DNA from: Chryseolinea serpens
GTDB taxonomy: Bacteria; Bacteroidota; Bacteroidia; Cytophagales; Cyclobacteriaceae
Assembly: GCF_900129725.1 (NCBI RefSeq)
Contig: NZ_FQWQ01000005.1
Location: 558,001-622,000 of the forward strand
Reading direction: 5' to 3'
Length of the DNA: 64,000 bases
In this document: one piece after another, positions 33,893-44,900 of the stretch
Layout: the number at the start of each line of letters is the position of its first letter
How positions within the stretch are numbered: the first letter of the stretch is position 1
The notes under the pieces: model-generated
The model's input: only the letters and a program-made list of their open reading frames with translations
The model's database searches: none
Told to the model about the DNA's origin: nothing
Translations under genes and position numbers: made by a program

Positions 33893-34957
33893 ATGACATC
33901 ATTGGATCAGTATGGCTGGCAAGCCTATCGCTCGTCACATCCACAACCCATAGAAATGAACGGTCTCATCCTGGGCCGCATCGTCAGCATCAAAGGATTT
34001 AAATATTATGCCCAAACCGAAAACGGCGAACTCGAGACCGAGCTCTCCGGAAAGTTGCTCTACATCGCCGAGAACACCGAGCTTCCAAAAGTAGGTGACT
34101 GGGTTTCGCTCATGGCCTACGACACGATGGGCTATATCATTGATGTGCTTCCGCGCAAGAACGCGTTGGCTCGCAGAAACCCTGGCGCGCCCACCCAAAA
34201 GCAAATCCTGGCCACGAACATCGATGCAGCCTTGATCGTGCAGGGCCTCGACCGCGAGTTCAACATCATGCGCCTGGAGCGTTACCTCGTGCAGTTGGCT
34301 GCCTGTGGCATTGCGTCCATCGTGGTGCTCAATAAGGCCGACCTTGTTCCTGACCCTCCTGCGTATGTTGACGCAGTTGAAAAATTGCAGCGTCCTTGTG
34401 TTGTGCAAGTGTGCAGCACCTATACCGGGATGGGGTTGGATGCGCTAAGACAAAACCTGTTGCAACCGGGCTGTACGTATGTAATGATCGGTTCCAGCGG
34501 CGTGGGGAAAAGCTCGCTCCTCAATGCGCTGATGAACACCGCCACCCAAACCATCAACGCTACCAGCGAAGCCAACCATAAAGGCAGGCACACCACGACG
34601 ACGCGCGATCTTTTTCTGCTCCCTCAGGAAAGTTTGCTCATCGACACACCCGGTATGCGCGAGTTTGGTCTCACCGGCGACGAAGATGTCACATCCGGGG
34701 ACCTCTTCCCGGTCATCCAGCGATTCGCGGCCCAGTGCCGATTCAACGACTGCCAGCATGTGGATGAATTGGGATGCGCAGTGATCGAAGCGCTTCACAA
34801 CGGGACACTCTCGTCCGAGGTCTATGACAGCTATGTGAAGCTTAAAAAAGAACAACGCCGTTTCGAGATCGACGCCGAGGAAAAAAAACGATTGAACAAA
34901 CAATTCGGCAAGATCACCCGCGAGGCCAAGAACTATCGCAAAAAGTACAAGTATTGA
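33893..34957 (+). CDS. rsgA: Ribosome small subunit-dependent GTPase A
   Basis: The start at 33893 gives 354 residues. The circularly permuted GTPase order is plain: an N-terminal OB fold (about 20-85), then G4 NKAD (147-150), G1 GSSGVGKSS (200-208), a switch region GRHTTTTRD, and G3 DTPG (251-254). A zinc-binding set follows: C282, C287, H289, C295. RsgA checks late maturation of the 30S subunit using GTP. A terminator follows the stop, and the gene is monocistronic. Confidence 0.97.
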   Translation: MTSLDQYGWQAYRSSHPQPIEMNGLILGRIVSIKGFKYYAQTENGELETELSGKLLYIAENTELPKVGDWVSLMAYDTMGYIIDVLPRKNALARRNPGAPTQKQILATNIDAALIVQGLDREFNIMRLERYLVQLAACGIASIVVLNKADLVPDPPAYVDAVEKLQRPCVVQVCSTYTGMGLDALRQNLLQPGCTYVMIGSSGVGKSSLLNALMNTATQTINATSEANHKGRHTTTTRDLFLLPQESLLIDTPGMREFGLTGDEDVTSGDLFPVIQRFAAQCRFNDCQHVDELGCAVIEALHNGTLSSEVYDSYVKLKKEQRRFEIDAEEKKRLNKQFGKITREAKNYRKKYKY

Positions 34958-34983
34958 TTTGCATTCGCGTTTTTAATCAAACA

Positions 34984-35011
34984 AAAAGCCCCGGCAGGAA
35001 CCGGGGCTTTT
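34984..35011. terminator. Bidirectional Rho-independent terminator
   Basis: AAAAGCCCCGG (34984-34994) pairs with CCGGGGCTTTT (35001-35011) around a 6-base loop. It lies between the rsgA stop and the stop of the convergent ChbG/YdjC gene and can serve both. Confidence 0.85.
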
Positions 35012-35012
35012 T

Positions 35013-35936
35013 TTATCGGAGCAATTTATCCCGAATCTCTCTCCACGTGACCAATTGAATGGCATTGTCCTTTAACAACTTTTTGCAATCGGCGCTGCTA
35101 AAAAAATCAAAATCAGCTTGCCTCCAGGCAGCGCCGAAGTCCGGGTGCCCGATGGTGACGGCCTGCATCTCCGTGTTGTCGTACGCGGCGTGCAGGAGGA
35201 TGCAGTTCAAACCCGGTTGAAGGGACGTGAGCGCGCCCGTGTAAAAATTTTTCATGCCCTTTGCATAATCGGCAGGCGTGGCCATCACGATCTTGTCGAG
35301 CATAACATCCTTGTCGGTGAGCAGGCCATTGAAATTGGCAGCGCCAAACATATTCACGATATCGCGATTCAGGAGCACAGGCACTTTATACTCGTGCCCC
35401 AGCTTGATATAGATCTTTAAGAAATCCAGGCTGGCCAGCACACTGCCCATGTGGGTGTCGAGGTGTGTTGGGTCTACTCCAAATTGTTTGGCCCGTTCCA
35501 CCTGCGCATGCAACTCCTGTTCCACATCCTGGAGACTTGCCATTTTTGCTAACTCTTCGACGGAGGCGGGCAGAAAACCTTTTTGCGTGGTCAGGCTCTT
35601 GGCTTGCTGGTGCAAAACCGGTCCCCATTTATAAGGATCCCACTCGGCGGTCAGGGTAAGGTGCAAGCCAAGGTCTGCATTGGGATGGGCAGTGGCATAG
35701 GCCGCAATTTCCGGGAACCACGGGCAGGGCACCATGATACTCCCCGAATTCACCGCGCCTTTTTCCAACGCCTGGATCGAGGCCTCGTTCTCGCTGTGCG
35801 AAACACCGAGGTCGTCGGCGTGGATAATGAGGAGCTTGGTGTTTTTTGGATAGCCTAACCGTTCGGCAACGGTCTTCTGTTGCGCCTGCGCGCCGATCGA
35901 TAACGAAAATAAAAACAGGAGTGCAAAGATTCGCAT
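35013..35936 (-). CDS. Secreted ChbG/YdjC-family carbohydrate deacetylase
   Basis: The 307-residue protein has a signal peptide (LLFLFSLSIGAQAQ) and the YdjC fold. Metal-binding motifs are H39-x-D41-D42 (IHADDLG), H92 (GLHLTLT), and H158-x-D160-x-H162 (THLDTHMG). Members remove acetyl groups from chito-oligosaccharides or act on other sugars; this one would act outside the cytoplasm. It is the last gene of a minus-strand run with an oxidoreductase, a GMC dehydrogenase pair and uxuA, 69 bases after the Gfo/Idh stop, and ends at a terminator. Confidence 0.87.
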   Translation of the reverse strand: MRIFALLFLFSLSIGAQAQQKTVAERLGYPKNTKLLIIHADDLGVSHSENEASIQALEKGAVNSGSIMVPCPWFPEIAAYATAHPNADLGLHLTLTAEWDPYKWGPVLHQQAKSLTTQKGFLPASVEELAKMASLQDVEQELHAQVERAKQFGVDPTHLDTHMGSVLASLDFLKIYIKLGHEYKVPVLLNRDIVNMFGAANFNGLLTDKDVMLDKIVMATPADYAKGMKNFYTGALTSLQPGLNCILLHAAYDNTEMQAVTIGHPDFGAAWRQADFDFFSSADCKKLLKDNAIQLVTWREIRDKLLR

Positions 35937-36005
35937 GGGGGTATTTTTTGGTTAAGGTATTCTTTCGTCAGAGCTTGATCTGCGACAAAGCTGATCTCGC
36001 CAGCC

Positions 36006-37088
36006 TTAGGGTTTCAGCCACAGATCGATGGGCCTGTCTACCTTGGCGTGAAAGGGCAGGCTGATCTTTTTGCCTTGTCCTGCGGCGGCATAGGCAGCAT
36101 AGATCACTTCCAATACAGCGCGACCCAATTCTCCGGTGACGAGAGGTTCTTTATTTTGCTGAACACATTCGATGAAGTGCTTCAGCTCATGCGGATAACC
36201 TTGGTTGAACACTTCCTCGAAAATAGGAAAGCTCCAACCCGCTGTGGTGTCGGCTTTTTCCATAGCATAGCCGTAGCCGTTCTTGCTATAGGCCAACGCG
36301 GCGTTGCCCAGGAAGAGGTCGGCATAGATCACGCCTTCGGTGCCATAGACTTCGCTTTTGTCGTCCATGCCGCCGTGCTTTGCCCAACTGTTTTCGGCTA
36401 CGGCGGTAACACCGTTTTCAAATTCTACGATTACGACCGAGTTGTCTTCGCCTTGCGTACGGCCTCCGTGCAACACGGTAGCCATGCTCGCGGATACGGA
36501 TTTTACTTTGGCATTATTCAACATCCAGAAAAACCAGCCGAAAGCGTGACAGCCCATGTCCATGAGCACACCGCCGCCGGCTTGCTTGATGTCATAGAAC
36601 CAGTCGCCATGGGGCCCGGAATGTTTCTCGGCTTGCTTTAGCATATAGACTTTGCCTACGGCGCCTTCTTTCACCAGGTGGCGCACGCGTTCATATTTTG
36701 GAGCGAAGCACAATTCTTCCGCATACATCAGTTTCACGTTGGCTTTCTTGCACGCATCGATCATGGCGTCGGCTTCTTCCAACGTAACGGCCAACGGTTT
36801 TTCGATGATGACATGTTTGCCAGCCTTGGCCGCTTTCAATGTTGTTTCGGCATGCAGAAAGTTGGGCAGACAAATATCGACCACTTCGCAGCCTGATTTT
36901 TGCAGGAGCTCGTCCACATTGTCGAACCATTGGGGGATGTGATATTTTTCGGCGAAGGCCTTGGCCTTGTCTTTATTGCGGGCATAAACGGCCACCACTT
37001 CGGCTTCGGGTATGAAGCGGTGGTAGCTTTCTACGTGAATGTCGGTGATGAATCCTGCGCCAAGGATGGCTACTTTTGTACGTTGCAT
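36006..37088 (-). CDS. Gfo/Idh/MocA-family oxidoreductase
   Basis: The 360-residue protein has an N-terminal NAD(P)-binding Rossmann fold (AILGAGFITDIH, residues 7-18). It has the family EKP motif at 96-98 (IIEKPLAV) and a C-terminal beta-sheet domain (MGCHAFGWFFWM, ENSWAKHGG). It has no signal peptide and so is cytoplasmic, unlike many secreted Bacteroidota relatives. It should oxidise or reduce a sugar or inositol-type compound. The 39-base gap to the gluconate-dehydrogenase-type subunit gene upstream supports a role in the same sugar pathway. Confidence 0.9.
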   Translation of the reverse strand: MQRTKVAILGAGFITDIHVESYHRFIPEAEVVAVYARNKDKAKAFAEKYHIPQWFDNVDELLQKSGCEVVDICLPNFLHAETTLKAAKAGKHVIIEKPLAVTLEEADAMIDACKKANVKLMYAEELCFAPKYERVRHLVKEGAVGKVYMLKQAEKHSGPHGDWFYDIKQAGGGVLMDMGCHAFGWFFWMLNNAKVKSVSASMATVLHGGRTQGEDNSVVIVEFENGVTAVAENSWAKHGGMDDKSEVYGTEGVIYADLFLGNAALAYSKNGYGYAMEKADTTAGWSFPIFEEVFNQGYPHELKHFIECVQQNKEPLVTGELGRAVLEVIYAAYAAAGQGKKISLPFHAKVDRPIDLWLKP

Positions 37089-37127
37089 GCGATGTAAGGT
37101 GGTTTTATTTTTTTATAATTTCGATGC

Positions 37128-37694
37128 TTAAAGCGCCCACGCTTTTTCACCCTCCGTATACGGCACACAGCCTTCGAAGCGGCCGGGCACAGGAAGATAA
37201 TTCAGTGCTTTCGTGGCGCCAGGCTCGGAGGTGAAATATCCCCAGGTGGTGAGCTGTTTTATCAATGTGAAATAATGTTCAGGATCTGCCTCCCGCTTGG
37301 TGCTGGCATAGGCTTTTGCCTCCTTGTTCACGGCCGAGAGCAATGTATTTTGCTCTTCTCCGGAAAGTTTGATAAAGTCCTTATCATATTTCTTTTGGCT
37401 CAATGCTTTTAGCGTGGCCATGCCGTCGACAAAAATTTTGTGTTCGGCGTCGCTGTAACAATCCGTAACGATCACGCGCATGAAATCCCCGATGCGTGCC
37501 GCTTTTGCCCCGGGCGAATCCGTGGTTGTGGGAATGATCACTTCACCGACAGCATCGAGGAAGGCAATGTCGTCGGGGGAAAAAGGTTCTCGTTTCTTTT
37601 CCGGTGTTTTGCAGGCTGTCAGAAAAATCTGTGCGCCTACTATACTACCACCCAATACACGGGCCGTTGCGGCCAGGGCTTCTCTTCGGTTCAT
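37128..37694 (-). CDS. Gluconate 2-dehydrogenase subunit 3-like protein
   Basis: The start at 37694 gives 188 residues beginning MNRREALAATARVLGG, a Tat-like twin-arginine segment running into a lipobox (IFLTAC). The region FSPDDIAFLDAVGEVIIPTTTDSPGAKAARIGDFM is typical of the small subunit (family DUF1414-like, gluconate 2-dehydrogenase subunit 3). It begins two bases after the stop of the GMC gene, so the two are translated together and likely form one membrane-linked periplasmic dehydrogenase. Upstream in-frame codons overlap the GMC gene and are not used. Confidence 0.87.
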   Translation of the reverse strand: MNRREALAATARVLGGSIVGAQIFLTACKTPEKKREPFSPDDIAFLDAVGEVIIPTTTDSPGAKAARIGDFMRVIVTDCYSDAEHKIFVDGMATLKALSQKKYDKDFIKLSGEEQNTLLSAVNKEAKAYASTKREADPEHYFTLIKQLTTWGYFTSEPGATKALNYLPVPGRFEGCVPYTEGEKAWAL

Positions 37695-37696
37695 GA

Positions 37697-39430
37697 TCAG
37701 AGGTTTTTGCGTTTCATTTCTTCTACGGCGTGGTTTGCGGCCCGCGCCGTCAGGGCCATGTATAAGATCGAAGGGCTTTGGTTGCCGGTGCTGGTCATGC
37801 ACGCGCCATCGGTAACGAAAACATTTTTGCACTGATGCACTTGGTTCCACCCGTTGAGGATCGATGTCTTTGGATCGCGCCCCATGCGGGCACCACCCAT
37901 TTCGTGGATGTCCAGGCCCGGTGCCTGGTGCGTGTCGTAGGGGCTGATGTCAAGACATCCCGCTTTCGCAAGCATCTCGCTGCTTTGCGTAAGAAAGTCT
38001 TTGATCATCTTTTCGTCGTTGTCGTCGTATCCTACGGAAGTGACGAGGAGTGGAATGCCCCACTGATCTTTTTCTGTATCGCTGAGCCGCACATGGTTCG
38101 AAGCTTTCGGGATGGTCTCGCCTTGCATATACATGTAGGTGCGCCAGCCTCCGGGTTTGGATAATGCACTTTTGAAGGGAGCACCCAGCTCTGTTTCACC
38201 GGCATCTTCCGCGCCCCGCGGCCGGTAAGCGCCCACGAACGTGGTGAAGCCACCAAAATAGTCGGTGTCCTGTTTATGAAGATTGCGATAGTTGGCCAGT
38301 ATAGGTTCCGTTGGATTTCGCCCGTAAGTATAGCGATCTTGAAAACCTTCGATCGAAGCCGATACGCTTCCCCGATAGAGATGGAAGGCAACATACTTTC
38401 CAAGCACACCGCTGTCGTTGCCGAGCCCATTGGGGAAGCGATTGCTCTTGGAGTTGAGTAACACCAGCGTACTATTCAATGCCGAACCATTTACAAAAAT
38501 GACACGGGCAAAATATTCGGTGGACTCCTGCGTGTTTGCGTCGATGACGCGCACGCCGGTGGCTTTTCCTTTTTGTTCGTCATATATAATAGAGTGCACG
38601 ACGGAGAAAGGACGGACCGTGAGGTTTCCGGTCTTATGCGCCCACGGCAATGTGGATGAGACTGAACTGAAATAGCCACCATACGGACACCCTCGCATAC
38701 ACATGTTGCGCGCCTGACACTTTCCTCTTCCTTGTTTCAAATGAAGTTCTGTGGGCTGCGTCAGGTGTGCCCAGCGGGCGTGAACGAGGTGGCGATCCTT
38801 ATAGTGTTCTTTGATTTTTTTCTGAAGATGGGATTCCACGCAGTTGAATTCAAAAGGAGGAAGGAATTCGCCATCGGGCATGGCTTCGATGCCGTCTTTG
38901 TTTCCGCAGATGCCGATAAATTTTTCAACATGCGAATACCATGGCGCCACGTCGTTATAACGGATGGGCCAGTCCAAACCATAGCCGAACCGGTCGGGTG
39001 CCGTGAATTCAAAATTGCTCCACCGTTGCGTGGCGCGCCCCCAGGTGAGTGACTTGCCGCCGACCTGGTAGCCACGAATCCAATCGAAAGGTTTTTCTTG
39101 TACGTAGGGGTGATCCTTGTCTTTGATAAAGAAGTGTGCAGACTCTTCGCCGAAGCCCGCGGCCTTACTGATGAGCGGATTTTCTTCCAGGAACTTCCGA
39201 GGCATTCGTCCGCGATGTTCAAGTTCCCAGGGTGCCTTTGTGGCGGTGGGATAGTCTTTCTGGTGCTCTACGTTTCGCCCGCGCTCCAAGACCAGCGTTT
39301 TCAATCCTTGTTCGCAAAGTTCTTTCGCGGCCCATCCACCGCTGATCCCCGAACCGATGACGATGGCGTCATACGTATTTTTTGCCACGCCGGCGGCGTT
39401 GACATTAACAGAACTACTATCTTTTTGCAT
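37697..39430 (-). CDS. GMC-family oxidoreductase (large dehydrogenase subunit)
   Basis: The 577-residue flavoprotein has the FAD-binding motif VIGSGISGGWAAKEL (25-39), a family active-site region near the C-terminus (IHEMGGARMGRDP and the late STGNQSPS), and a Cys-rich patch GKCQARNMCMRGCPYGG. It resembles gluconate or sorbitol dehydrogenase large subunits that pass electrons to a cytochrome. No signal peptide is present, so it may be exported with its Tat-type partner encoded directly downstream. Substrate is unknown; the context with uxuA points to uronates or aldonates. Confidence 0.88.
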   Translation of the reverse strand: MQKDSSSVNVNAAGVAKNTYDAIVIGSGISGGWAAKELCEQGLKTLVLERGRNVEHQKDYPTATKAPWELEHRGRMPRKFLEENPLISKAAGFGEESAHFFIKDKDHPYVQEKPFDWIRGYQVGGKSLTWGRATQRWSNFEFTAPDRFGYGLDWPIRYNDVAPWYSHVEKFIGICGNKDGIEAMPDGEFLPPFEFNCVESHLQKKIKEHYKDRHLVHARWAHLTQPTELHLKQGRGKCQARNMCMRGCPYGGYFSSVSSTLPWAHKTGNLTVRPFSVVHSIIYDEQKGKATGVRVIDANTQESTEYFARVIFVNGSALNSTLVLLNSKSNRFPNGLGNDSGVLGKYVAFHLYRGSVSASIEGFQDRYTYGRNPTEPILANYRNLHKQDTDYFGGFTTFVGAYRPRGAEDAGETELGAPFKSALSKPGGWRTYMYMQGETIPKASNHVRLSDTEKDQWGIPLLVTSVGYDDNDEKMIKDFLTQSSEMLAKAGCLDISPYDTHQAPGLDIHEMGGARMGRDPKTSILNGWNQVHQCKNVFVTDGACMTSTGNQSPSILYMALTARAANHAVEEMKRKNL

Positions 39431-39520
39431 GGACGCGTCAGTTGGTTTTCGAACTAAAATTGAAAACCGAATCCGACTAAAGCAAACGATTGAATTAAAA
39501 GTTGATGGGTGGCTCTGCTT

Positions 39521-40690
39521 TTATCCTTCGATCGAACGACGGATACCGAGCTCCAGTCCTCGCAACTCCGCCAGTCCTCTCAACCGCCCGATAGCTGAAT
39601 AGCCTGGGTAGGTCGTTTTCTTCAGGTCGTCCAGCATTTGGTGGCCGTGGTCGGGTCGCATCGGGATGGACGTTTTGCGTCGTTGCATCAGGCGCACGAT
39701 CGCGTGCACCACTGCGGGCATGTTCGCGTCGCCTTCCAGGTGGTTGGCTTCGTAGAAATTTCCTTGCGCGTCGCGTTGGGTGCTGCGCAGGTGGAGGAAA
39801 TGAATGTGATCGCCTAGGCGTTGGATCATTCCCGGCAAGTCGTTGTCGGCACGTGCACCATAGGAACCCGTGCAAAAACAAAGACCGTTGGCAGGCGATG
39901 GTGCAGCTTGAATGATCTCGGTGGCATCTTTCTCCGTGCTCACAACGCGGGGCAAACCCAGGATGGGGTAGGGAGGATCGTCTGGATGAATAGCCATCTT
40001 CACACCGGCCTCCGCCGCGACCGGGATAATTTTCTGGAGAAAATGGAAAAGATTTTCCTTTAATTTGGCTGCGTCAATGCCTTCGTATTTTTTCAGAGCC
40101 TCCAATATTTCCTGCGGTGTGAAAGGAACATCGCTGCCGGGAAGTCCGAGCATGGTATTGCGAAATAATTTTTGACGCTCTGCATCACTCATGCTGTCGA
40201 AGCGCTCGCGTGCCAATTGTTGTTCGGCAGGGGTGTAGTCTTTCTCCGCTCCGGGACGCTTCAGCAAAAAGAGATCGAAGGCAATAAAGGCAGCCCGCTC
40301 GAAATAGAGCGCTTTGCTGCCATCGGGGAGGGTATACGAAATGTCGGTGCGCATCCAATCCAGGATGGGCATAAAATTATAAGTGATCACCTTCAATCCA
40401 CACTGGCCCGCGTTGCGAAGGCTCTCTTTGTATTGTTCGATGTACCGCAAGTAGTCGCCCGTTTGACGCTTGATGTCTTCGTGGACGGGTAGGCTCTCCA
40501 CAACCGTCCACCCCAACCCGGCTTTTTCGATCATGGCTTTGCGGAGATTGATCTCCTCGGTGGTCCACACATCGCCCACGGGAATGTGATGCAAGGCAGT
40601 GACAACACCGGTGCACCCGGCTTGACGAATATCGGCGAGACTGACCGGATCGTTGGGTCCGTACCAGCGCATGGTTTGTTCCATCATCAT
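39521..40690 (-). CDS. uxuA: D-mannonate dehydratase
   Basis: The product of 389 residues (from the first of three consecutive ATGs at 40690) matches UxuA throughout: [66 protein letters not shown], the active-site segment [15 protein letters not shown], and RPDHGHQML. It dehydrates D-mannonate to 2-keto-3-deoxygluconate in glucuronate breakdown. A possible upstream ATG at 40744 would add a poorly conserved leader. It heads a five-gene run down to the ChbG/YdjC gene. uxuB and kdgK are not in view. Confidence 0.95.
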   Translation of the reverse strand: MMMEQTMRWYGPNDPVSLADIRQAGCTGVVTALHHIPVGDVWTTEEINLRKAMIEKAGLGWTVVESLPVHEDIKRQTGDYLRYIEQYKESLRNAGQCGLKVITYNFMPILDWMRTDISYTLPDGSKALYFERAAFIAFDLFLLKRPGAEKDYTPAEQQLARERFDSMSDAERQKLFRNTMLGLPGSDVPFTPQEILEALKKYEGIDAAKLKENLFHFLQKIIPVAAEAGVKMAIHPDDPPYPILGLPRVVSTEKDATEIIQAAPSPANGLCFCTGSYGARADNDLPGMIQRLGDHIHFLHLRSTQRDAQGNFYEANHLEGDANMPAVVHAIVRLMQRRKTSIPMRPDHGHQMLDDLKKTTYPGYSAIGRLRGLAELRGLELGIRRSIEG

Positions 40691-40775
40691 GATCGCAACT
40701 AAATTATTGGTTGAACGAAAATATACAGTCCTCCAGAACTTCACTACTTCGCAATAGACTTTTTTCGGCTGGGCC

Positions 40776-41957
40776 CTAATGCTCCTCGCCTTCCTCGCTG
40801 TTCTTCATTTTGCCCAGGATATCATAAGCGCCCTTGACGACAACGGCTGCGTTTGGAGAAAACTCCTGCGGTGTGATCACTTCCGTAAACCCGTTTTCGT
40901 GGATGCCGGTTTTTATCTCGATCAATTTAAACATACGGCCGCTTTCGCTTGCTCCCTCGGGAGTCGTGAAAATGTATTTCTTTCCTTCAAAGGCCACGAT
41001 GGCTTCGTCGGGCAGCGTTGGGGTTTCGCGGTTGCCGGTCTCCACCTGGGCGGTCAGGTACATACCGGGCAGCAGGTTGGTGTCTTCGTTGTCGAGATGA
41101 CAGTGCACGCGCACGGTGCGCTGTTCGCTGATCTCACGACCGATGAGGTGGACGGTGGCCGTGCGCTCCCGGGTTTCATTGGCCAGCACAAACCTTACTT
41201 TTTGCCCAATCTTAAGTTTGAGCACATCCTTCTCAAACACCGTGAGCTCAGCGTGCAGGTGCTCGGTGTCTACGATCTTGAAAATGGCGTGGGTGGGCGT
41301 GACATACATGCCGATGTTGGCGTTCACCTCGGTCACAAAACCGCTGATCGGCGAGTACAACGGAATGGTCTGATGGATCTCCGACGTCTTCTCCAATTGA
41401 TCGGGGTTGATGTTGATGAGTTGGAGTTTTCCACGCAACCCGTTCACTTTCGCCAGCATCCCTAAATAGGAAGCCTTGGATTGTTGCAGCGTTTTTGTTG
41501 CGTTCACATTCTCTTTGGCCAATTCTTCCTGGCGCTTGAACTCTTCCTGCAGAAAATCCAATTGGCTTTTTTGTTCCAGGTAATCTTGCTGGAGCTGAAT
41601 GTATTCGGTGCTTTCCATCACCGCCACCACTTCACCCTTGCGAACGGCTTTTCCTTGCAACAGGTCCGTGGATTTAAGAAAGCCTCCCAACGGCGCGGAG
41701 ATGCTCACGAGATTTTGCGGCGGCACGTCCAACATACCATTTACCGTCACCGCCCCGCTAAGCGCTCTCGGTTCAATCTTTCCCCACTGAATGCCTGCCG
41801 TGGCAAACTGGTCGGTCGTAAATTCCACGGCATCGGCATGCACGGCAGTTTCTTCAGCTTTTGGTGTCTCCTCTGGTTTTGATTTTTGACACGCCGATAA
41901 GGCAGCCAGCATGACCATCGGAAAAGTGTATCGTATAAAATTTGAGCTCTTGAACAT
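40776..41957 (-). CDS. Efflux RND periplasmic adaptor (HlyD/CzcB-like lipoprotein)
   Basis: The 393-residue protein has a lipobox LSAC with C23. It then shows the membrane-fusion layout: a beta-barrel and lipoyl half ([28 protein letters not shown]), a coiled-coil hairpin (about 120-180), the return lipoyl half ([20 protein letters not shown]) and a distal barrel. It should link the inner-membrane pump to the outer membrane. The gene starts 12 bases after the stop of the CzcA-TolC fusion. The acidic and His-bearing C-terminus (NSEEGEEH) might touch metal ions, but it is very short. Confidence 0.92.
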   Translation of the reverse strand: MFKSSNFIRYTFPMVMLAALSACQKSKPEETPKAEETAVHADAVEFTTDQFATAGIQWGKIEPRALSGAVTVNGMLDVPPQNLVSISAPLGGFLKSTDLLQGKAVRKGEVVAVMESTEYIQLQQDYLEQKSQLDFLQEEFKRQEELAKENVNATKTLQQSKASYLGMLAKVNGLRGKLQLININPDQLEKTSEIHQTIPLYSPISGFVTEVNANIGMYVTPTHAIFKIVDTEHLHAELTVFEKDVLKLKIGQKVRFVLANETRERTATVHLIGREISEQRTVRVHCHLDNEDTNLLPGMYLTAQVETGNRETPTLPDEAIVAFEGKKYIFTTPEGASESGRMFKLIEIKTGIHENGFTEVITPQEFSPNAAVVVKGAYDILGKMKNSEEGEEH

Positions 41958-41969
41958 ATGTCTTTAGGA

Positions 41970-44900
41970 TTACAATTGACCTTGAATGAATTCGATGCGC
42001 AGCACGCTTTGATTGTAGTTGTTTAAAGTTTCCAGGTAGCCCACCTGGAGGGCCGTGGCGGTGTTGAGCCCCTGCAGATACTCCACGTAGCCAATGTCGC
42101 CACTCCGGTAGGCTTTGGCGGCGTGGCTTAGGATGAGTGCTGCTTGCGGGAGTGCGCTTTGCTGATAGTAGTTGAGCGATGCCCGGTATTTCTCCCACTC
42201 TTGTAGCAATATGGCATACTGGCTTTCTGTATTTTTTTTCGTTTGCTCATAGCGGCTCTCCGCCGAAAGTCTTGTCATCTCCGCGGCCTTGATCCGGCTG
42301 GTCTGGGGGTGAAACCAGAGGGGAATGCTCAACCCTACCTGAAAGCCCTGAAAGCGATTGGCCGAGGTGGCCAATTCCGTGTTGGTCACATTCAAGGGTG
42401 TGCTGATCAGGGTTTGGTTGAAGTAGCCAAAGGTGAGATCGGGGAGAAGATGATTTTTTTCGAGCGATTTTTCTTTTTCCGTAACGGCGATATCCTGGCG
42501 GTACAGTCGCAGGACGGGGTTCATGGCAGTGCTCGCGCTGTCGCCGGGAGTGAAATCGCGTGGTGCCAGTTGATCCGACTGAATGTCTACCGGCTGGTCG
42601 GCAAACAACAGCGTCTGCAGGCGTTTTTGAAAAATGAGAATGTCCGCTTCATTCTGACGCAAGGTGGTGTGGAATTGCTGAGCACTGGCTTCGGCTGTTG
42701 TTTTTTCCAGGAGGTTGGTTTCCCCCACGCGTTGCTTGGCGGCGGCAGCTTTTGCAAAGGAGGTGAACGTGCTGTCCTGTTGCTGAAGCCAACGATTCAA
42801 TTTTTTCAGATAGGCCAGTTGATACCACGTTGACTTCACTTCATAGGCCAACTCATTTTCGGTGGTGGCCTTCACGATCTCGCGGCGTTCGACCTGGGCT
42901 TTCCCCACAGCGCTTCTTGCACCAAAGACAGTAGGAAAGGGAATGGTCTGCGTGACGGTGATGTTGTTGTCGTTCTTGGCAATACTGTTGTATTGTCCGA
43001 TCGTGGCCAACACCGAGGTCTTCCCGATCTCGCCGGACGTTTGCTTCATGAACTTGCTGGCTTCTACATCGTAGGTGGCGGCTTTCACAGCAGGGTTTCG
43101 TTGCAACGCCAGCGCAACGGCGTTTTCCACCGACAGCGGGGCTGGGGTTTGCGCCACAGACACTCCCGGCAACGCCAGCGCCAGGAGGAGAAGGATGGTG
43201 ACGATTGGTTTCATGTTTATTCGTTTTTCCAAATAGATATACAAACAGGGTAGCACCAGCAGCGTGAGCAACGTGGCGCTGATCAAGCCACCGATCACGA
43301 CCGTGGCCAAAGGTTTTTGCACTTCCGCACCGCTGCCTTGCGACAGGGCCATCGGCAAAAAACCCAACGACGCTACCAGGGCCGTCATGATGACCGGGCG
43401 CAAACGTACGGTGGTTCCCTTTAAAACAATTTCTTTCAGATCGCTAAGGCCTTCGCTTTTCAAGTGGTTGAACTCCGCCAGCAACACAATGCCATTGAGT
43501 ACCGATACGCCAAACAAGGCGATGAAGCCAATACCCGCAGAAATACTAAACGGCATGTCCCGTATCCATAAAGCGAAAATGCCGCCGATGGCCGACAGTG
43601 GAATGGCACTGAGGATGAGGAGGCTTTGGCCCACGGAGTGAAATGTGAAATATAAAAGCAGAAAGATCAACGCTAGCGCTATGGGCACGGCGATGCTGAG
43701 CCGGGTGCGCGCTTGTTGCAGGTTCTCGAATGTGCCACCGTAGGTCACATAATAGCCGGGTGCAAATTTTATTTGCTGATCGATTTTCTTCTGCATCTCG
43801 GTAACGATGCTCTCAACATCACGCCCCCGCACATTGAAGCCAACGAGGATACGCCGCTTGGCATCATCGCGCTGGATTTGGTTGGGTCCGGTCACCATCT
43901 CGATCGAAGCCAGTTGTGACAGCGGCACCTGACGCCCGTCGGACGCCGTGATGTAGAGCGTTCGCAAGTCGTCGATGCTTTGGCGGTTTTGTTGATCGAG
44001 CCTCACTACCAGGTCAAAGCGACGCTCTTGTTCAAAGACAAGCCCGGCAACTTCCCCGGCAAAACCCGCGCGGATAACGCGGTTCACTTCCTCAACGTTC
44101 AACCCGAACTGAGCCAGTTTGGCGCGGTCGAAATGCACCACGATCTGCGGCAAGCCGGCCATGCGCTCCACGTAAACGTCTTGCGCACCTTCGACTTTCT
44201 GGGCGATGGCGCCGATGCGTTCAGCGTAGGCAGAGAGTTGGGTCATGTCTTCGCCGTAAATTTTCACGACTACGTCCTGGCGGGCGCCGGTGGCCAATTC
44301 ATTGAATCGCATTTGAATGGGCTGCTGAAAACCATAGGTGGCACCCGGCACATGTTGTTCCAATTTGGATTGCATTTTTTCGGCTAGCGCTTCGCGATTC
44401 TCAGCGCTGGTCCATTCGGATTTATCTTTCAAAATAACAATCAGGTCAAACGATTCTGCCGGCATGGGATCGATGGGAATCTCGGATGACCCGATCTTCG
44501 CTACCACTTCTTTGACCTCCGGAAAATTTGCCAGGATCACCTTTGATGATTGTGTGGCCGTTTCGATGGACTTCGATAAACTACTGCCTGTCAATATGCG
44601 CGTCTCAACGGCGAAGTCGCCCTCTTCCAACGTAGGAATAAATTCCGCGCCCAAGGTATTGAACAGGAACAGGCTGAACAGAAACAGGGCTACTCCGCTC
44701 GCCACCACGATTAATTTTTGGTGAATGACGAAACGGATAGCGGGATCGTACAAGCGATGAATGAAGTTCATGATCCGGTCGGAGATGGTTCGCTTGGGCG
44801 CGACGTTTTTGCTGAGGAACTGCGCGCTCATCATCGGCACGTAGGTAAGTGAAAGAATGAACGCACCCAAAATGGCGAACGAAACCGTTTCAGCCATGGG

